This document shows, one piece after another, positions 13,338 through 21,567 of a DNA stretch of 64,000 nt. Numbering within the stretch: position 1 is the first letter of the stretch; every line of letters begins with the position of its first letter. The notes under the pieces were generated by a model that saw only the letters and a list, made by a program, of their open reading frames with translations, was not told the origin of the DNA and did not search any database. Made by a program: the position numbers and the translations under genes. Origin of the DNA: Rhodopirellula islandica (GTDB taxonomy: Bacteria > Planctomycetota > Planctomycetia > Pirellulales > Pirellulaceae); NCBI RefSeq assembly GCF_001027925.1, contig NZ_LECT01000044.1:1-64000 (forward strand). Reading direction: 5' to 3'.

Positions 13338-14486
13338 ATGCACGCTTTCTCATCTAAAAACGTTTGCTCAAGATTCGAGCCTCCTGGGCGGGTCACGATT
13401 CCGCTCGGGGTGGTCCTATCGGCGATTCTATTTGTTGGACCGTCTGCTTGCGCGGAGGCCCCCGTGGGAATCGAGCAAACTTGGTCCAACTGGAGAGTCT
13501 TGCCTGCGACTGCTGATGTTTTACTGCTCCGGTATTCTCGTTCTCCCACGGAGCCAGTTTCCCCTTCTGAATTCGAGGCCCTTTTGGCTGCGAAAAACCT
13601 TATGGTTGCGGACGAGAGGGACGAGTTTCTGCGATCGCTTGACAAGGACCTGGCGCCAAACGAAAGCACGATGTCATCGACTAGGCTGCTTCTAAGGGGA
13701 GCAAGCGTGAAGGTGGTTGACAAGCATGACTCAGGTAGTCTTAGTTCACTCAGAACTGGCGACACTGATATCCTTTCGACTGACCTTAAGAGTCCAGAAA
13801 GCAGTAATTCCCAGATAGCTTTGTACCCAAGCGGAGGTCTTGGTCTGCGATCCCTGAAAATAAGTGACTTGTCTTTCGTTCTTTCGCAACGTAATTCCCG
13901 GCTTATTAAAATCCGAGAAAACACGTCATCCAGTTCGTATATCGTAGGGGACTTAAGGGAAGTGGTGGGTGGCACCGTTTCTGAAGCCGTGGTTTCGATT
14001 GAGCGAGATACTGCACTCGTGGCTAGCTACAGAGCCACGGTTCGTTCGGATGAAGGTGACGAAGGTTCAGTTCCGTTTTTTCGCCGGTTGATCTTCCAAG
14101 AGAACCTAGTGGACGATAGCCGAGAGTCGCCTCTGCCCCAGTTATTTGTAAAGGCTGATTTTCGCAAGGATGTGTTAACCATGCTAACGGTGAATTTGAT
14201 TAGCTCCTCGGTTATTGATGGACTTATTGAACCGGAGTCATTTTCGGTTCCGGTTGATGAGGGGGCGGTTGTCGTAGACAGCAGGGAAAGCCTCTCAAGA
14301 CCTAAGGTGTATGTTGCCAGCCGTGGCGATTCCGATGTTATCAAGCAGGCTGATCGAATGGCTGAGCCTACAGTAAATGTTATTGAAAGACCCGCGGCCA
14401 GAAGATTATTCCTCCCTTTGTCCGCTGGAGTTGGAGCTGCTCTCTTAGCCGCTTTCCTTTTTCTGGGTCGCAAGAGAAGTGAATAA
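13338..14486 (+). CDS. Exported protein with C-terminal membrane anchor, unknown function
   Basis: 382 residues from the ATG at 13338, where a signal peptide (TIPLGVVLSAILFVGPSACA) follows a short basic stretch. An in-frame ATG at 13257 would add 27 residues including another hydrophobic run. The body (~400-1100 nt into the gene) has no motif I recognise. The C-terminus is a membrane helix followed by basic residues (AALLAAFLFLGRKRSE), like a sorting or retention tail. Its end overlaps the next gene's GTG start by 8 bp, so the pair is translationally coupled. Confidence 0.65.
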   Translation: MHAFSSKNVCSRFEPPGRVTIPLGVVLSAILFVGPSACAEAPVGIEQTWSNWRVLPATADVLLLRYSRSPTEPVSPSEFEALLAAKNLMVADERDEFLRSLDKDLAPNESTMSSTRLLLRGASVKVVDKHDSGSLSSLRTGDTDILSTDLKSPESSNSQIALYPSGGLGLRSLKISDLSFVLSQRNSRLIKIRENTSSSSYIVGDLREVVGGTVSEAVVSIERDTALVASYRATVRSDEGDEGSVPFFRRLIFQENLVDDSRESPLPQLFVKADFRKDVLTMLTVNLISSSVIDGLIEPESFSVPVDEGAVVVDSRESLSRPKVYVASRGDSDVIKQADRMAEPTVNVIERPAARRLFLPLSAGVGAALLAAFLFLGRKRSE

Positions 14487-15288
14487 GATTGCTGGGCCGG
14501 CATGGCATCGCTGGCTTTTCTGTATTGTTTTTGTTGTATTCGCTACTTTCGTGACGCTGGCCTTCCCCATCCGGGGTTCGCGAGAATGCGATCCTTTGAT
14601 TGGGACTGAAGACCGGGCTGTTACGATTTACAGATTGCTTCAACCCGATTCAACCCTCTCGGAAACCTGCTTTACTTTTCCGTTGACACTGCGGGATGCA
14701 GGCTGCCCTGCTCGAAAGCTCAAGTATATGGGAATGAGCTGCAGCTGCGCGTCAGTTTATGCTGATCAACAGAAGCTATCGAAAGGTGACGCAGTTGTTG
14801 TAACTCCTGCTGAGCAGCGGAAAATTACAATGCTGTTGCCTGCAGTCGATCGCCCTACGGTTCGTTCGGTCAGTGTCGTGCTGCAGGATTCTGAAAGGTC
14901 GAATATTGTCTTGAAGTCCTCTTTGGTGCTCGTTGCGCCAATCTCAGTTTCGCCAGATGTTATTGACGAGATCGTGTTTGACGAAACAGGGCAATGCGGG
15001 ACTTTCTCGTTAGATGCCAAGGTTACATCGGTTTCGAAGCTTGCGATTGGGGAGTTTAGCATTAATATTTCTGACGAGAGTGTTCACCTAATGAAATTGG
15101 AGTCAATTCGAAGTCAAGGTCTTAACGGAGATGCTCTAGTCTCTGAGACTTGGAGGTTAGCTTTCAAAATATCTGACGTCAAATCTAAGCCAGTTTCTTT
15201 TTATATTTCGCTGGTCAGCCACGAGGGGGTGGAGTTGGGTAAGGCAAAGGCTCTATTGAGGATTGACAAGGCACTGGAACGCCTGTGA
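14479..15288 (+). CDS. DUF1573-like exported protein
   Basis: 269 residues from a GTG that overlaps the preceding gene. An N-terminal membrane anchor (WLFCIVFVVFATFVTLAFP) is followed by an Ig-like domain with the motif MGMSCSCASV, which resembles the TSCGCT signature of planctomycete DUF1573 proteins, and later a second beta-rich half. Its function is unknown. Operon context with a C-anchored exported protein suggests an envelope complex (inference). Confidence 0.65.
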   Translation: MNKIAGPAWHRWLFCIVFVVFATFVTLAFPIRGSRECDPLIGTEDRAVTIYRLLQPDSTLSETCFTFPLTLRDAGCPARKLKYMGMSCSCASVYADQQKLSKGDAVVVTPAEQRKITMLLPAVDRPTVRSVSVVLQDSERSNIVLKSSLVLVAPISVSPDVIDEIVFDETGQCGTFSLDAKVTSVSKLAIGEFSINISDESVHLMKLESIRSQGLNGDALVSETWRLAFKISDVKSKPVSFYISLVSHEGVELGKAKALLRIDKALERL

Positions 15289-15861
15289 CTTTAGTCTTCG
15301 AGCGATGTTCGGAAATGGACCTCAGGTTCTGCTTGTCCGCGCTCGAGCTGAGCAAACGGCCCCAGTTGAGCTGGTTCAGCGGGAATCGGAAATCGACCGA
15401 TGGATGGAAACGTAGCCTGATGGCGTCCTTCGCCTCGTGATTTAAGCATCCACTTTGGAAGTTTTTTCGCTTTTTGGCGTAGTCCCAGAGGGAAAGGTGA
15501 CAGTCATCGACTCGCGAAAGCCGCCTGCCTTTCGGCCTCTAGGGCGATACAGTGTTGGTGCTCGGTGTTGAAGCGGCGACGCGCCGCTTTCTGTGTTAGC
15601 TCGGGATCTTTATCGCTGGCGATTTCGGTCACATCTATATCGTTATGCTTTCAACTCTGATGTAATTCAAAGTAGTCTTACGCATGTTGGGACAAATGGG
15701 AGGCGCCCCACGAACCTCTTTGATGCAGAATGTCAATGTTTCGACTTCATCCAGATAGGGTAGACTAACCTAAACGTCTAGGCGAAGATCAGAAGTCTCA
15801 TCTTTATCACCGTTTAGCAGGTTGTTGACGGTTCGCTCTCCTGCGCGTTTGAGAAGTCTGA
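15289..15861. other. Non-coding stretch with one perfect hairpin
   Basis: No coding frame is supported. A perfect hairpin lies at 15571-15589 (arms AAGCGGCG and CGCCGCTT, 3-nt loop) followed by only a short T run, so it could be a weak terminator for the upstream operon. The promoter of the glycosyltransferase should be in the last ~100 bp. Confidence 0.45.
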
Positions 15862-17760
15862 TTGAATCGAAAACACTTCTCCCTTCGAAACTTGAAAATT
15901 TGCCTTGCATTGCTGCTCGGGGCACACACCATGCTGTTGGCGTACAGCGGGTGGTGGCAAAGTCCAACGCTGAATGAGCCTGGTCACTTAGTCGCCGGGT
16001 CGCACCACTGGAAGACCGGGGATTTTTCGCTGTACCGTGTCAATCCGCCACTAATTCGCTTGGTGGCCTCGGTTCCCGCTACGTTTCAGGGCTACGAAGA
16101 GGATTGGTTGGTTAACCAGGAGCATGTGGGCGGTCGACCGGTATTCGGCCTGGCCGAAGATTTCGTTAAAGCCAATGGGAGCCGTTCGCTGCTCTATTTC
16201 CGCCTGGCTCGTTGGTCGCTCATCCCGTTCAGCCTGTTGGGTGCCTGGGTTTGCTTCGCTTGGGCGAAAGATCTTTTTGGCGATCTGGCCGGACTGATGG
16301 CGGCGACGCTTTGGTGTTTCTCGCCGGTAGTGCTGGGACATGCCTGTATGATTGCACCGGATGCACACGCGACGTCGCTTGGGCTTTCTGCTTGCTATAC
16401 GTTTTGGCGGTGGTTGACAACACCTTCTTGGCGGCAGGCCATCCTGACAGGTTTCGTGCTTGGCTTGGCCGAGTTATCGAAGACGACGATGATCCTGTTC
16501 TATCCGCTTTGGCCGATACTGTGGATCGCGTATCGGTGGAGTGAACGACCGTCGATGACGTTCCGTCGATGGCGTGATGAACCCGGGATGTTGATTCTGC
16601 GCATGTTGATCGGGCTGTACGTTCTCAACCTCGGCTACTTGGGCGAAGGTAGCTTTGCCCAGTTGAAAGACTTCCGATTCGTCAGCGACATGCTTACCGG
16701 CGACGATGATAACGTCGGTATCGGCGGCAACCGGTTTGCCGATACCTGGCTCGGCGAAGTGCCGGTTCCTCTTCCAGCCAATTACGTCATCGGCATTGAT
16801 GTGCAGCAGCGAGATTTTGAAAATTTCAGTCGGCCATCATACTTGCGTGGTGAATATCAGGCAAAAGGTTGGTGGTACTACTACGCATACGCGATCTTGG
16901 TGAAGGCTCCGCTGGGGACGCTCGGTCTGATTCTGATGGCTTTGATGGGCTCGTTGTTCGGTTGTGGTCCGCGAGCCGACCGGCGGGATTTGCTTATCTT
17001 GCTGGCTCCGGCGGTGATCATCTTCGTGGTAGCCAGCTCAAAGTTCGGGTTCAGCCACCATAGCCGATACATTCTACCATGCGTCCCGTTCGTTTTCATT
17101 TGGATCGGCGGTCTGTCACGCCACGTCGTTTCGCTTTGGGAGACGGCCTCGGCAATCTGGCGACGACGAACCGTGCTGGTATCAATCAGCCATCGTCGTT
17201 GGCGGTCTACTGCGATAGGCTTCATTTCGATTTGCCTACTTAGCTGGACGACTGCCAGCAGCTTAGCGGTCTATCCCCATAGTATTTCGCACTTCAATGA
17301 ACTGGCGGGTGGTCCGAAAAACGGGCCATCGCACTTGCTCAACAGCAACATCGATTGGGGGCAGGATCTACTGTTCCTCGAAGAGTGGATTCAAGATGAG
17401 GGCCACTCGCTAAAAACGCCAGTTCATCTTGCGTTTTACAACTACTACAACCCGTTTGATTTGGGAATCGAAGACATCGAGCCCTGGCCGTTCCGCCGTG
17501 ACGACTCAAACGAACAATTGGTGCCCGACGGACTTTACGCGGTCAGCGTTAATCTGCTTTACGAATTTCCCTGGCCCGTTCGCGACCGCGATGGGCGGCG
17601 TTACTTCATTGACAACCGCCCTATGGCTTACCTGCGAAGCCAAGAACCGGTCGGCTGGGCTGGGTACTCAATTCGCATCTTTTCGGCTCAGCAGGTTCGC
17701 GATGCCTACGCCGCACCAACACAGCCACGACTTTGGTTAGGGTTCGATCGCGATCGGTGA
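15862..17760 (+). CDS. Multi-pass glycosyltransferase, GT39/ArnT-like
   Basis: 632 residues from a TTG; this start is preferred because the first membrane helix (ICLALLLGAHTMLLAYS) begins right after it and GAGAAG lies upstream. About ten membrane segments and a first periplasmic loop with the LNEPGHLVAG and RVNPPLIRLVASVPA motifs typical of the PMT/ArnT (GT-C) superfamily, where an acidic residue in that loop is catalytic (here Glu in NEPGH). Such enzymes transfer a sugar from a polyprenyl-phosphate donor to proteins or lipids on the outer face. The acceptor is unknown. The gene stands alone and converges on the next operon with a 24-bp gap. Confidence 0.85.
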   Translation: MNRKHFSLRNLKICLALLLGAHTMLLAYSGWWQSPTLNEPGHLVAGSHHWKTGDFSLYRVNPPLIRLVASVPATFQGYEEDWLVNQEHVGGRPVFGLAEDFVKANGSRSLLYFRLARWSLIPFSLLGAWVCFAWAKDLFGDLAGLMAATLWCFSPVVLGHACMIAPDAHATSLGLSACYTFWRWLTTPSWRQAILTGFVLGLAELSKTTMILFYPLWPILWIAYRWSERPSMTFRRWRDEPGMLILRMLIGLYVLNLGYLGEGSFAQLKDFRFVSDMLTGDDDNVGIGGNRFADTWLGEVPVPLPANYVIGIDVQQRDFENFSRPSYLRGEYQAKGWWYYYAYAILVKAPLGTLGLILMALMGSLFGCGPRADRRDLLILLAPAVIIFVVASSKFGFSHHSRYILPCVPFVFIWIGGLSRHVVSLWETASAIWRRRTVLVSISHRRWRSTAIGFISICLLSWTTASSLAVYPHSISHFNELAGGPKNGPSHLLNSNIDWGQDLLFLEEWIQDEGHSLKTPVHLAFYNYYNPFDLGIEDIEPWPFRRDDSNEQLVPDGLYAVSVNLLYEFPWPVRDRDGRRYFIDNRPMAYLRSQEPVGWAGYSIRIFSAQQVRDAYAAPTQPRLWLGFDRDR

Positions 17761-17784
17761 ATGAAACCTGGTACGTGAACTTCG

Positions 17785-20445
17785 TTATGTTGTTGTTGGG
17801 GTTCGATAACGTCTGAACCCGATGCCCATCATGACCAACCCGGCTAAGCATGCGGCTATGCGAGCAACTGAAGTCGTTGAAAAAGGGTAGTTTGATCCAG
17901 TCTGGGTAAGATGCCTAACTGACGGCACGAATGCTGACCTGATGCGCTGCCTCTCTCCGGAGTCCATCGTGACGTACTGCTGCTTTTCAACCTTATCGAC
18001 GACCCACACATCGGGTTCGTTAAAACACTGTTCCGAACTATCCGTTGAATTTGCTGGAGTTTCACCGTCTGTTTGAGCGGACGCAACGTCGACAAATCGT
18101 ATCGGTGCCTCCTTCGATTGGCCGTTGACGATTGTCCAGCCTGCCGGATTATTGCTCTCGTCGTAATTGATTTCGATGCACACGTCACCGAACATCGGTG
18201 GGAGCGGGCGGCCGTATTCGAACTCGATGGACTCGTCCGCAGTGATAACTTTTCCGTAGTAGCAGCGGATCAGCCCGCCTGCGTCCAAGTCAATCCAAAA
18301 TCGCCGGATGTATCGATCGTCATCGGGATGGACCTCCTCGAATACTTCGCACTTGTGACCGGCGACGAATTGATCTGACGCAACTTGTTGCAGGTTGGTG
18401 ATGTCGACATCGAATGGTTCGATGTCGATGCGTCCGAGAGACAACAACGCTGCGGATTGGTGCAGGGAGTCGATTTGGTCTGTTGGATCAAACTCTGGTG
18501 AAAGCCTTGCCCACGAAGCGGGATCGTCGAGAAGATTGGAGCGACGAACGGCTTTTGAAAGCCCATGGTCGCCGCAGTCTAGGAAATCGATTGACTCATT
18601 TGCTTTGATCCAGCGTTGGAAGGTTTTGACGTTCCGCTGCCGAGGTTGACGATTAGCGAAGCCATTGGCGATCGCTGTCGCAAAATCGGATGGTGCTTCT
18701 GGCATATTGAGCATGTATGGCCGGAACTGGACGACCGAGGCTTCATCGCCGCGCGCAAACGCTAAGTTCATTCGCGCCGGATCGTCGTCAATGCGTTGTG
18801 AAGCAAAGTAGGTTTGATCTGTGGCGACTTCGACGCGGCGTTCGAAATCGCTATCTGCGAAGCTTCGGACAAACTCGCTTGCACTCTGTCTGCTCCAGGT
18901 AATATGCTCGCCAATGGCTTGCTGGGAGCGGGCTTGCAGTAGCTCGATGGTTGATGGCTTGATCCTCTCGCGGTTGGTTCGCATAGCGGTGGCTTCGATC
19001 TCCGACGGAGTAATTGCCTCGACGATCACGGGTTCGGACTTCGCACTGTCCATTCGATATCGCAAACGTCGAAAAGCGGCTGTTGATTGCGGTTCTTCAG
19101 AAACATCCATCTGGCCGGAACGCGCATGCTGAATACTCAGTTGTGTGAATTCTGCCGCTCCATCGGGCAGGCTCCAGATGGGCCAGCCGTTGACCGATGC
19201 GGTGACTGCTTCACCGCTACGAGAGACGCTGACCGTGTTCCATTGCCCAGCTCGGATCGCAAAGCTGCCTGTGAGGTCGAGAGGTTCGTCCTGAGCGGTT
19301 GTTCGCGGAACGATCTGGTCGGGGCGAGCGACGCAAAGGCGATGTGACGATACTGGTTCGCTCAAACCACCGGAGTCCAAGATGAGATAAACCGGTTCAG
19401 CCAATGTGGCTTCGAAGACCAAATCGAAGTCCTGGCGTTCTTTGAAACTCAATTTTAGGTTAGTCGCCATTGCGTTGGACGATGGGGCCTGTGACTGGGG
19501 ACTTGTTGTCTCGCCTTCTACTAAGGGTGTGGCAGAAAGCCCCTCACCCCCAGCCCCTCTCCCCGAAGCGGGGCGAGGGGAGCCAGATCTTTGGATAGGT
19601 TCTAAAGCTGCAGGGGAATTGATGGGCTGATAGGTTAGCGTTGCTTGATTGATCGGTCGTGATTTGGTGAGCAGCCAGCGATACATCGCGGGGTCGCGAT
19701 AGGCGTAGTTCCAAGTATCATGCCCCGGTCGGTCGTACTCGGTGACTCGGTAGTCACAGCCCGCGGAATGCAACGCCGCGTTTAGCGATCGGTTTTGCTT
19801 GACGACGCCCGGATTGTCGCCTCCGTTGTAAAACAACCAAATCGGTAGTTTCTTTTCCCGCAATACATCAACGGTTGCGTTGGTATCGCCGTACGACGTC
19901 GCGGCGACAGAAACCACGGCCGCGAACCGATCGACATTGTCCCCGAGCATTTGAAACAGACCGGCACCGCCGGAAGAAACTCCCGACAAATACACTCGGT
20001 CGTCATCGCATTGGTAATCACTCAGCACGGTATTTAGAACTTCGAGCGCAATCGATGGATCGGGCTCACGCGACCATGAACCGCCTTCGGCACACTGCGG
20101 AGCGACCGCCAGAAACGGAAAGTCCCGCTGCATTTCCCAAACCGGTCGGCCGAAGTTGTTCGAAATTTGCAGCAGTCCATCCTCGCCGTTTTCTCCATGG
20201 CCGTTAAGGAAGAAGAAGACCGGATAGCCATCGCAGTCCGGTGGCGGATCGACGTGCGGAACGAAGACGATGTACCGATGCTCGGTCCCGTTGTCGTCAA
20301 TCAACACTCGACGAACAAATCCGCGATCGTCTAGCTTGCGTTCATCCAAGAAACGAACGATGCGATCTTGCGTCAGCCAACTGGCAAGTCCCAACGCGTA
20401 GATCACGACACCGGCAATGATTGCGTTGCGTTTCCACCGCTTCAT
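17785..20445 (-). CDS. Membrane-anchored two-domain hydrolase (esterase + unknown C-terminal domain)
   Basis: 886 residues. An N-terminal membrane helix is followed by an alpha/beta hydrolase domain (~35-270) with FFLNGHGENG, nucleophile Ser in SGVSSGGAG, Asp in NGGDNPG and His in RPGHDTWNY. A low-complexity linker (~285-325) contains a REP-like sequence translated in frame (SPRPASGRGAGGEGL). Next come a concanavalin-like region (~330-450) and a long uncharacterised domain with a C-terminal membrane helix near 855-875. It is probably a periplasmic or surface esterase of polysaccharide or polyester type. The start overlaps the DUF1559 gene stop by 4 bp, third gene of an operon. Confidence 0.8.
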   Translation of the reverse strand: MKRWKRNAIIAGVVIYALGLASWLTQDRIVRFLDERKLDDRGFVRRVLIDDNGTEHRYIVFVPHVDPPPDCDGYPVFFFLNGHGENGEDGLLQISNNFGRPVWEMQRDFPFLAVAPQCAEGGSWSREPDPSIALEVLNTVLSDYQCDDDRVYLSGVSSGGAGLFQMLGDNVDRFAAVVSVAATSYGDTNATVDVLREKKLPIWLFYNGGDNPGVVKQNRSLNAALHSAGCDYRVTEYDRPGHDTWNYAYRDPAMYRWLLTKSRPINQATLTYQPINSPAALEPIQRSGSPRPASGRGAGGEGLSATPLVEGETTSPQSQAPSSNAMATNLKLSFKERQDFDLVFEATLAEPVYLILDSGGLSEPVSSHRLCVARPDQIVPRTTAQDEPLDLTGSFAIRAGQWNTVSVSRSGEAVTASVNGWPIWSLPDGAAEFTQLSIQHARSGQMDVSEEPQSTAAFRRLRYRMDSAKSEPVIVEAITPSEIEATAMRTNRERIKPSTIELLQARSQQAIGEHITWSRQSASEFVRSFADSDFERRVEVATDQTYFASQRIDDDPARMNLAFARGDEASVVQFRPYMLNMPEAPSDFATAIANGFANRQPRQRNVKTFQRWIKANESIDFLDCGDHGLSKAVRRSNLLDDPASWARLSPEFDPTDQIDSLHQSAALLSLGRIDIEPFDVDITNLQQVASDQFVAGHKCEVFEEVHPDDDRYIRRFWIDLDAGGLIRCYYGKVITADESIEFEYGRPLPPMFGDVCIEINYDESNNPAGWTIVNGQSKEAPIRFVDVASAQTDGETPANSTDSSEQCFNEPDVWVVDKVEKQQYVTMDSGERQRIRSAFVPSVRHLTQTGSNYPFSTTSVARIAACLAGLVMMGIGFRRYRTPTTT
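19541..19583. repeat. GC-rich REP-like palindromic repeat inside a coding sequence
   Basis: A CCCCTC..CCCC / GGGG..GAGGGG stem (about 19554-19565 with 19569-19580) with flanking CCCCTCACCCCCAG. It matches the widespread intergenic repeat whose translation gives SPRPxxGRGxGGEG. Here it is read through in frame in the hydrolase linker. Confidence 0.75.
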
Positions 20446-21566
20446 GGGCCGGCTCCTGATGCTGGCTCGCTCGTCTGCAAGCTGTCGTTACGAATACCAA
20501 GCTTCTGAAATAGTCCGAGTTTGTCGATGTTAGGAATTGGGTCGAGAGGATTGGCTCCTTCGGCTGGAATGGTGTTGTGGAAATCAATTTGGTCGTCGAT
20601 AAATCGAACGCTTCCATCGGCCATCAAGAAGTTTGCTCCGCCGCCGAGGTGGTAGCTACCAAAGCCGTTCCTCGCCGTGTGTGGCCGGCTCACGGTCAGC
20701 CCGTTCTGGCGAGTCACTAATGTCGGGGGCTGGCCTGTCATCTCGGACGTGGTCGACTGGGGCAATTCGTTGATCCGCCACCAGACTCGCCCCAGGCACA
20801 TCCCGCCGTCTCCGACGCCAACGCCTCGAATGTTGGCGGTCCCAACCCAGCTTGCGCCACCCTGATACCACGCTCGCTCTCCCACCGCGATCGTTTGGCT
20901 CACTCCGTCGACGATCTGGCGTCGATGAACTCGGCTGGCCGGATAGAACAGACCGTTGTTCCGTCCGGTGGCTTTCTGGAATTGCTTGGACCATTGGTTC
21001 GGCGGAGCCAAATAGAACGGGTGCTGCAGTTCAAAGTAACCAGCACTTCCAACGTAGCTGGACGCGCCGGCATACACACTACCGGAACCTCGATCGAGCG
21101 ATCGCTGATATCGCGGCAATGGCGCGGAATCCATCGCTTCGCCCAGGCGGTCGCTGGCGCAGCGAAACTCGCCGACGTGGAAACGCAGCATGTTCGCTCT
21201 TGCCGGATCACGAATCGCCACCGGCAAGTCGCCGCTATCAATCTGCAGTGACTCATGTAATTCCGGATGCCCTAGATCGGACAACAACAGGGCTGACCAG
21301 GCGTACGATGGTTCATTCCATCCCCACGTTTCCGCTCCGTCGGAGTCAATGGTGTAGCCCGATGGAGCATAACCGCTCGGCATCGATAGGTGTCTTTCGT
21401 GATAGGCGTCCATTGCCACACCGATTTGACGCAGATTGTTCTGGCAACCCCAATTTCTGGCCGACTCACGCACGCTCAATAATTGCGGCAAGAAGAGGCC
21501 GACCACCAAACAGGCCGCACCGCATAGAAAGAACACCTCGGTCAGCCCAACACCGCGACGTAGCAT
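20442..21566 (-). CDS. DUF1559 pseudopilin-like protein
   Basis: 374 residues from the ATG at 21566, two bases after the EF-hand gene's stop (TGA-G-ATG) and preceded by GGAG at good spacing; the frame is open to 21617 but that extension lacks these signals. An N-terminal RRGVGLTEVFFLCG prepilin-like leader and membrane helix, then SVRESARNWGCQNNLRQIG and the C-terminal HLGGGANFLMADGSVRF define DUF1559. The middle holds the variable domain. It is the second gene of an EF-hand / DUF1559 / hydrolase operon. Confidence 0.9.
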   Translation of the reverse strand: MLRRGVGLTEVFFLCGAACLVVGLFLPQLLSVRESARNWGCQNNLRQIGVAMDAYHERHLSMPSGYAPSGYTIDSDGAETWGWNEPSYAWSALLLSDLGHPELHESLQIDSGDLPVAIRDPARANMLRFHVGEFRCASDRLGEAMDSAPLPRYQRSLDRGSGSVYAGASSYVGSAGYFELQHPFYLAPPNQWSKQFQKATGRNNGLFYPASRVHRRQIVDGVSQTIAVGERAWYQGGASWVGTANIRGVGVGDGGMCLGRVWWRINELPQSTTSEMTGQPPTLVTRQNGLTVSRPHTARNGFGSYHLGGGANFLMADGSVRFIDDQIDFHNTIPAEGANPLDPIPNIDKLGLFQKLGIRNDSLQTSEPASGAGP

Positions 21567-21567
21567 C

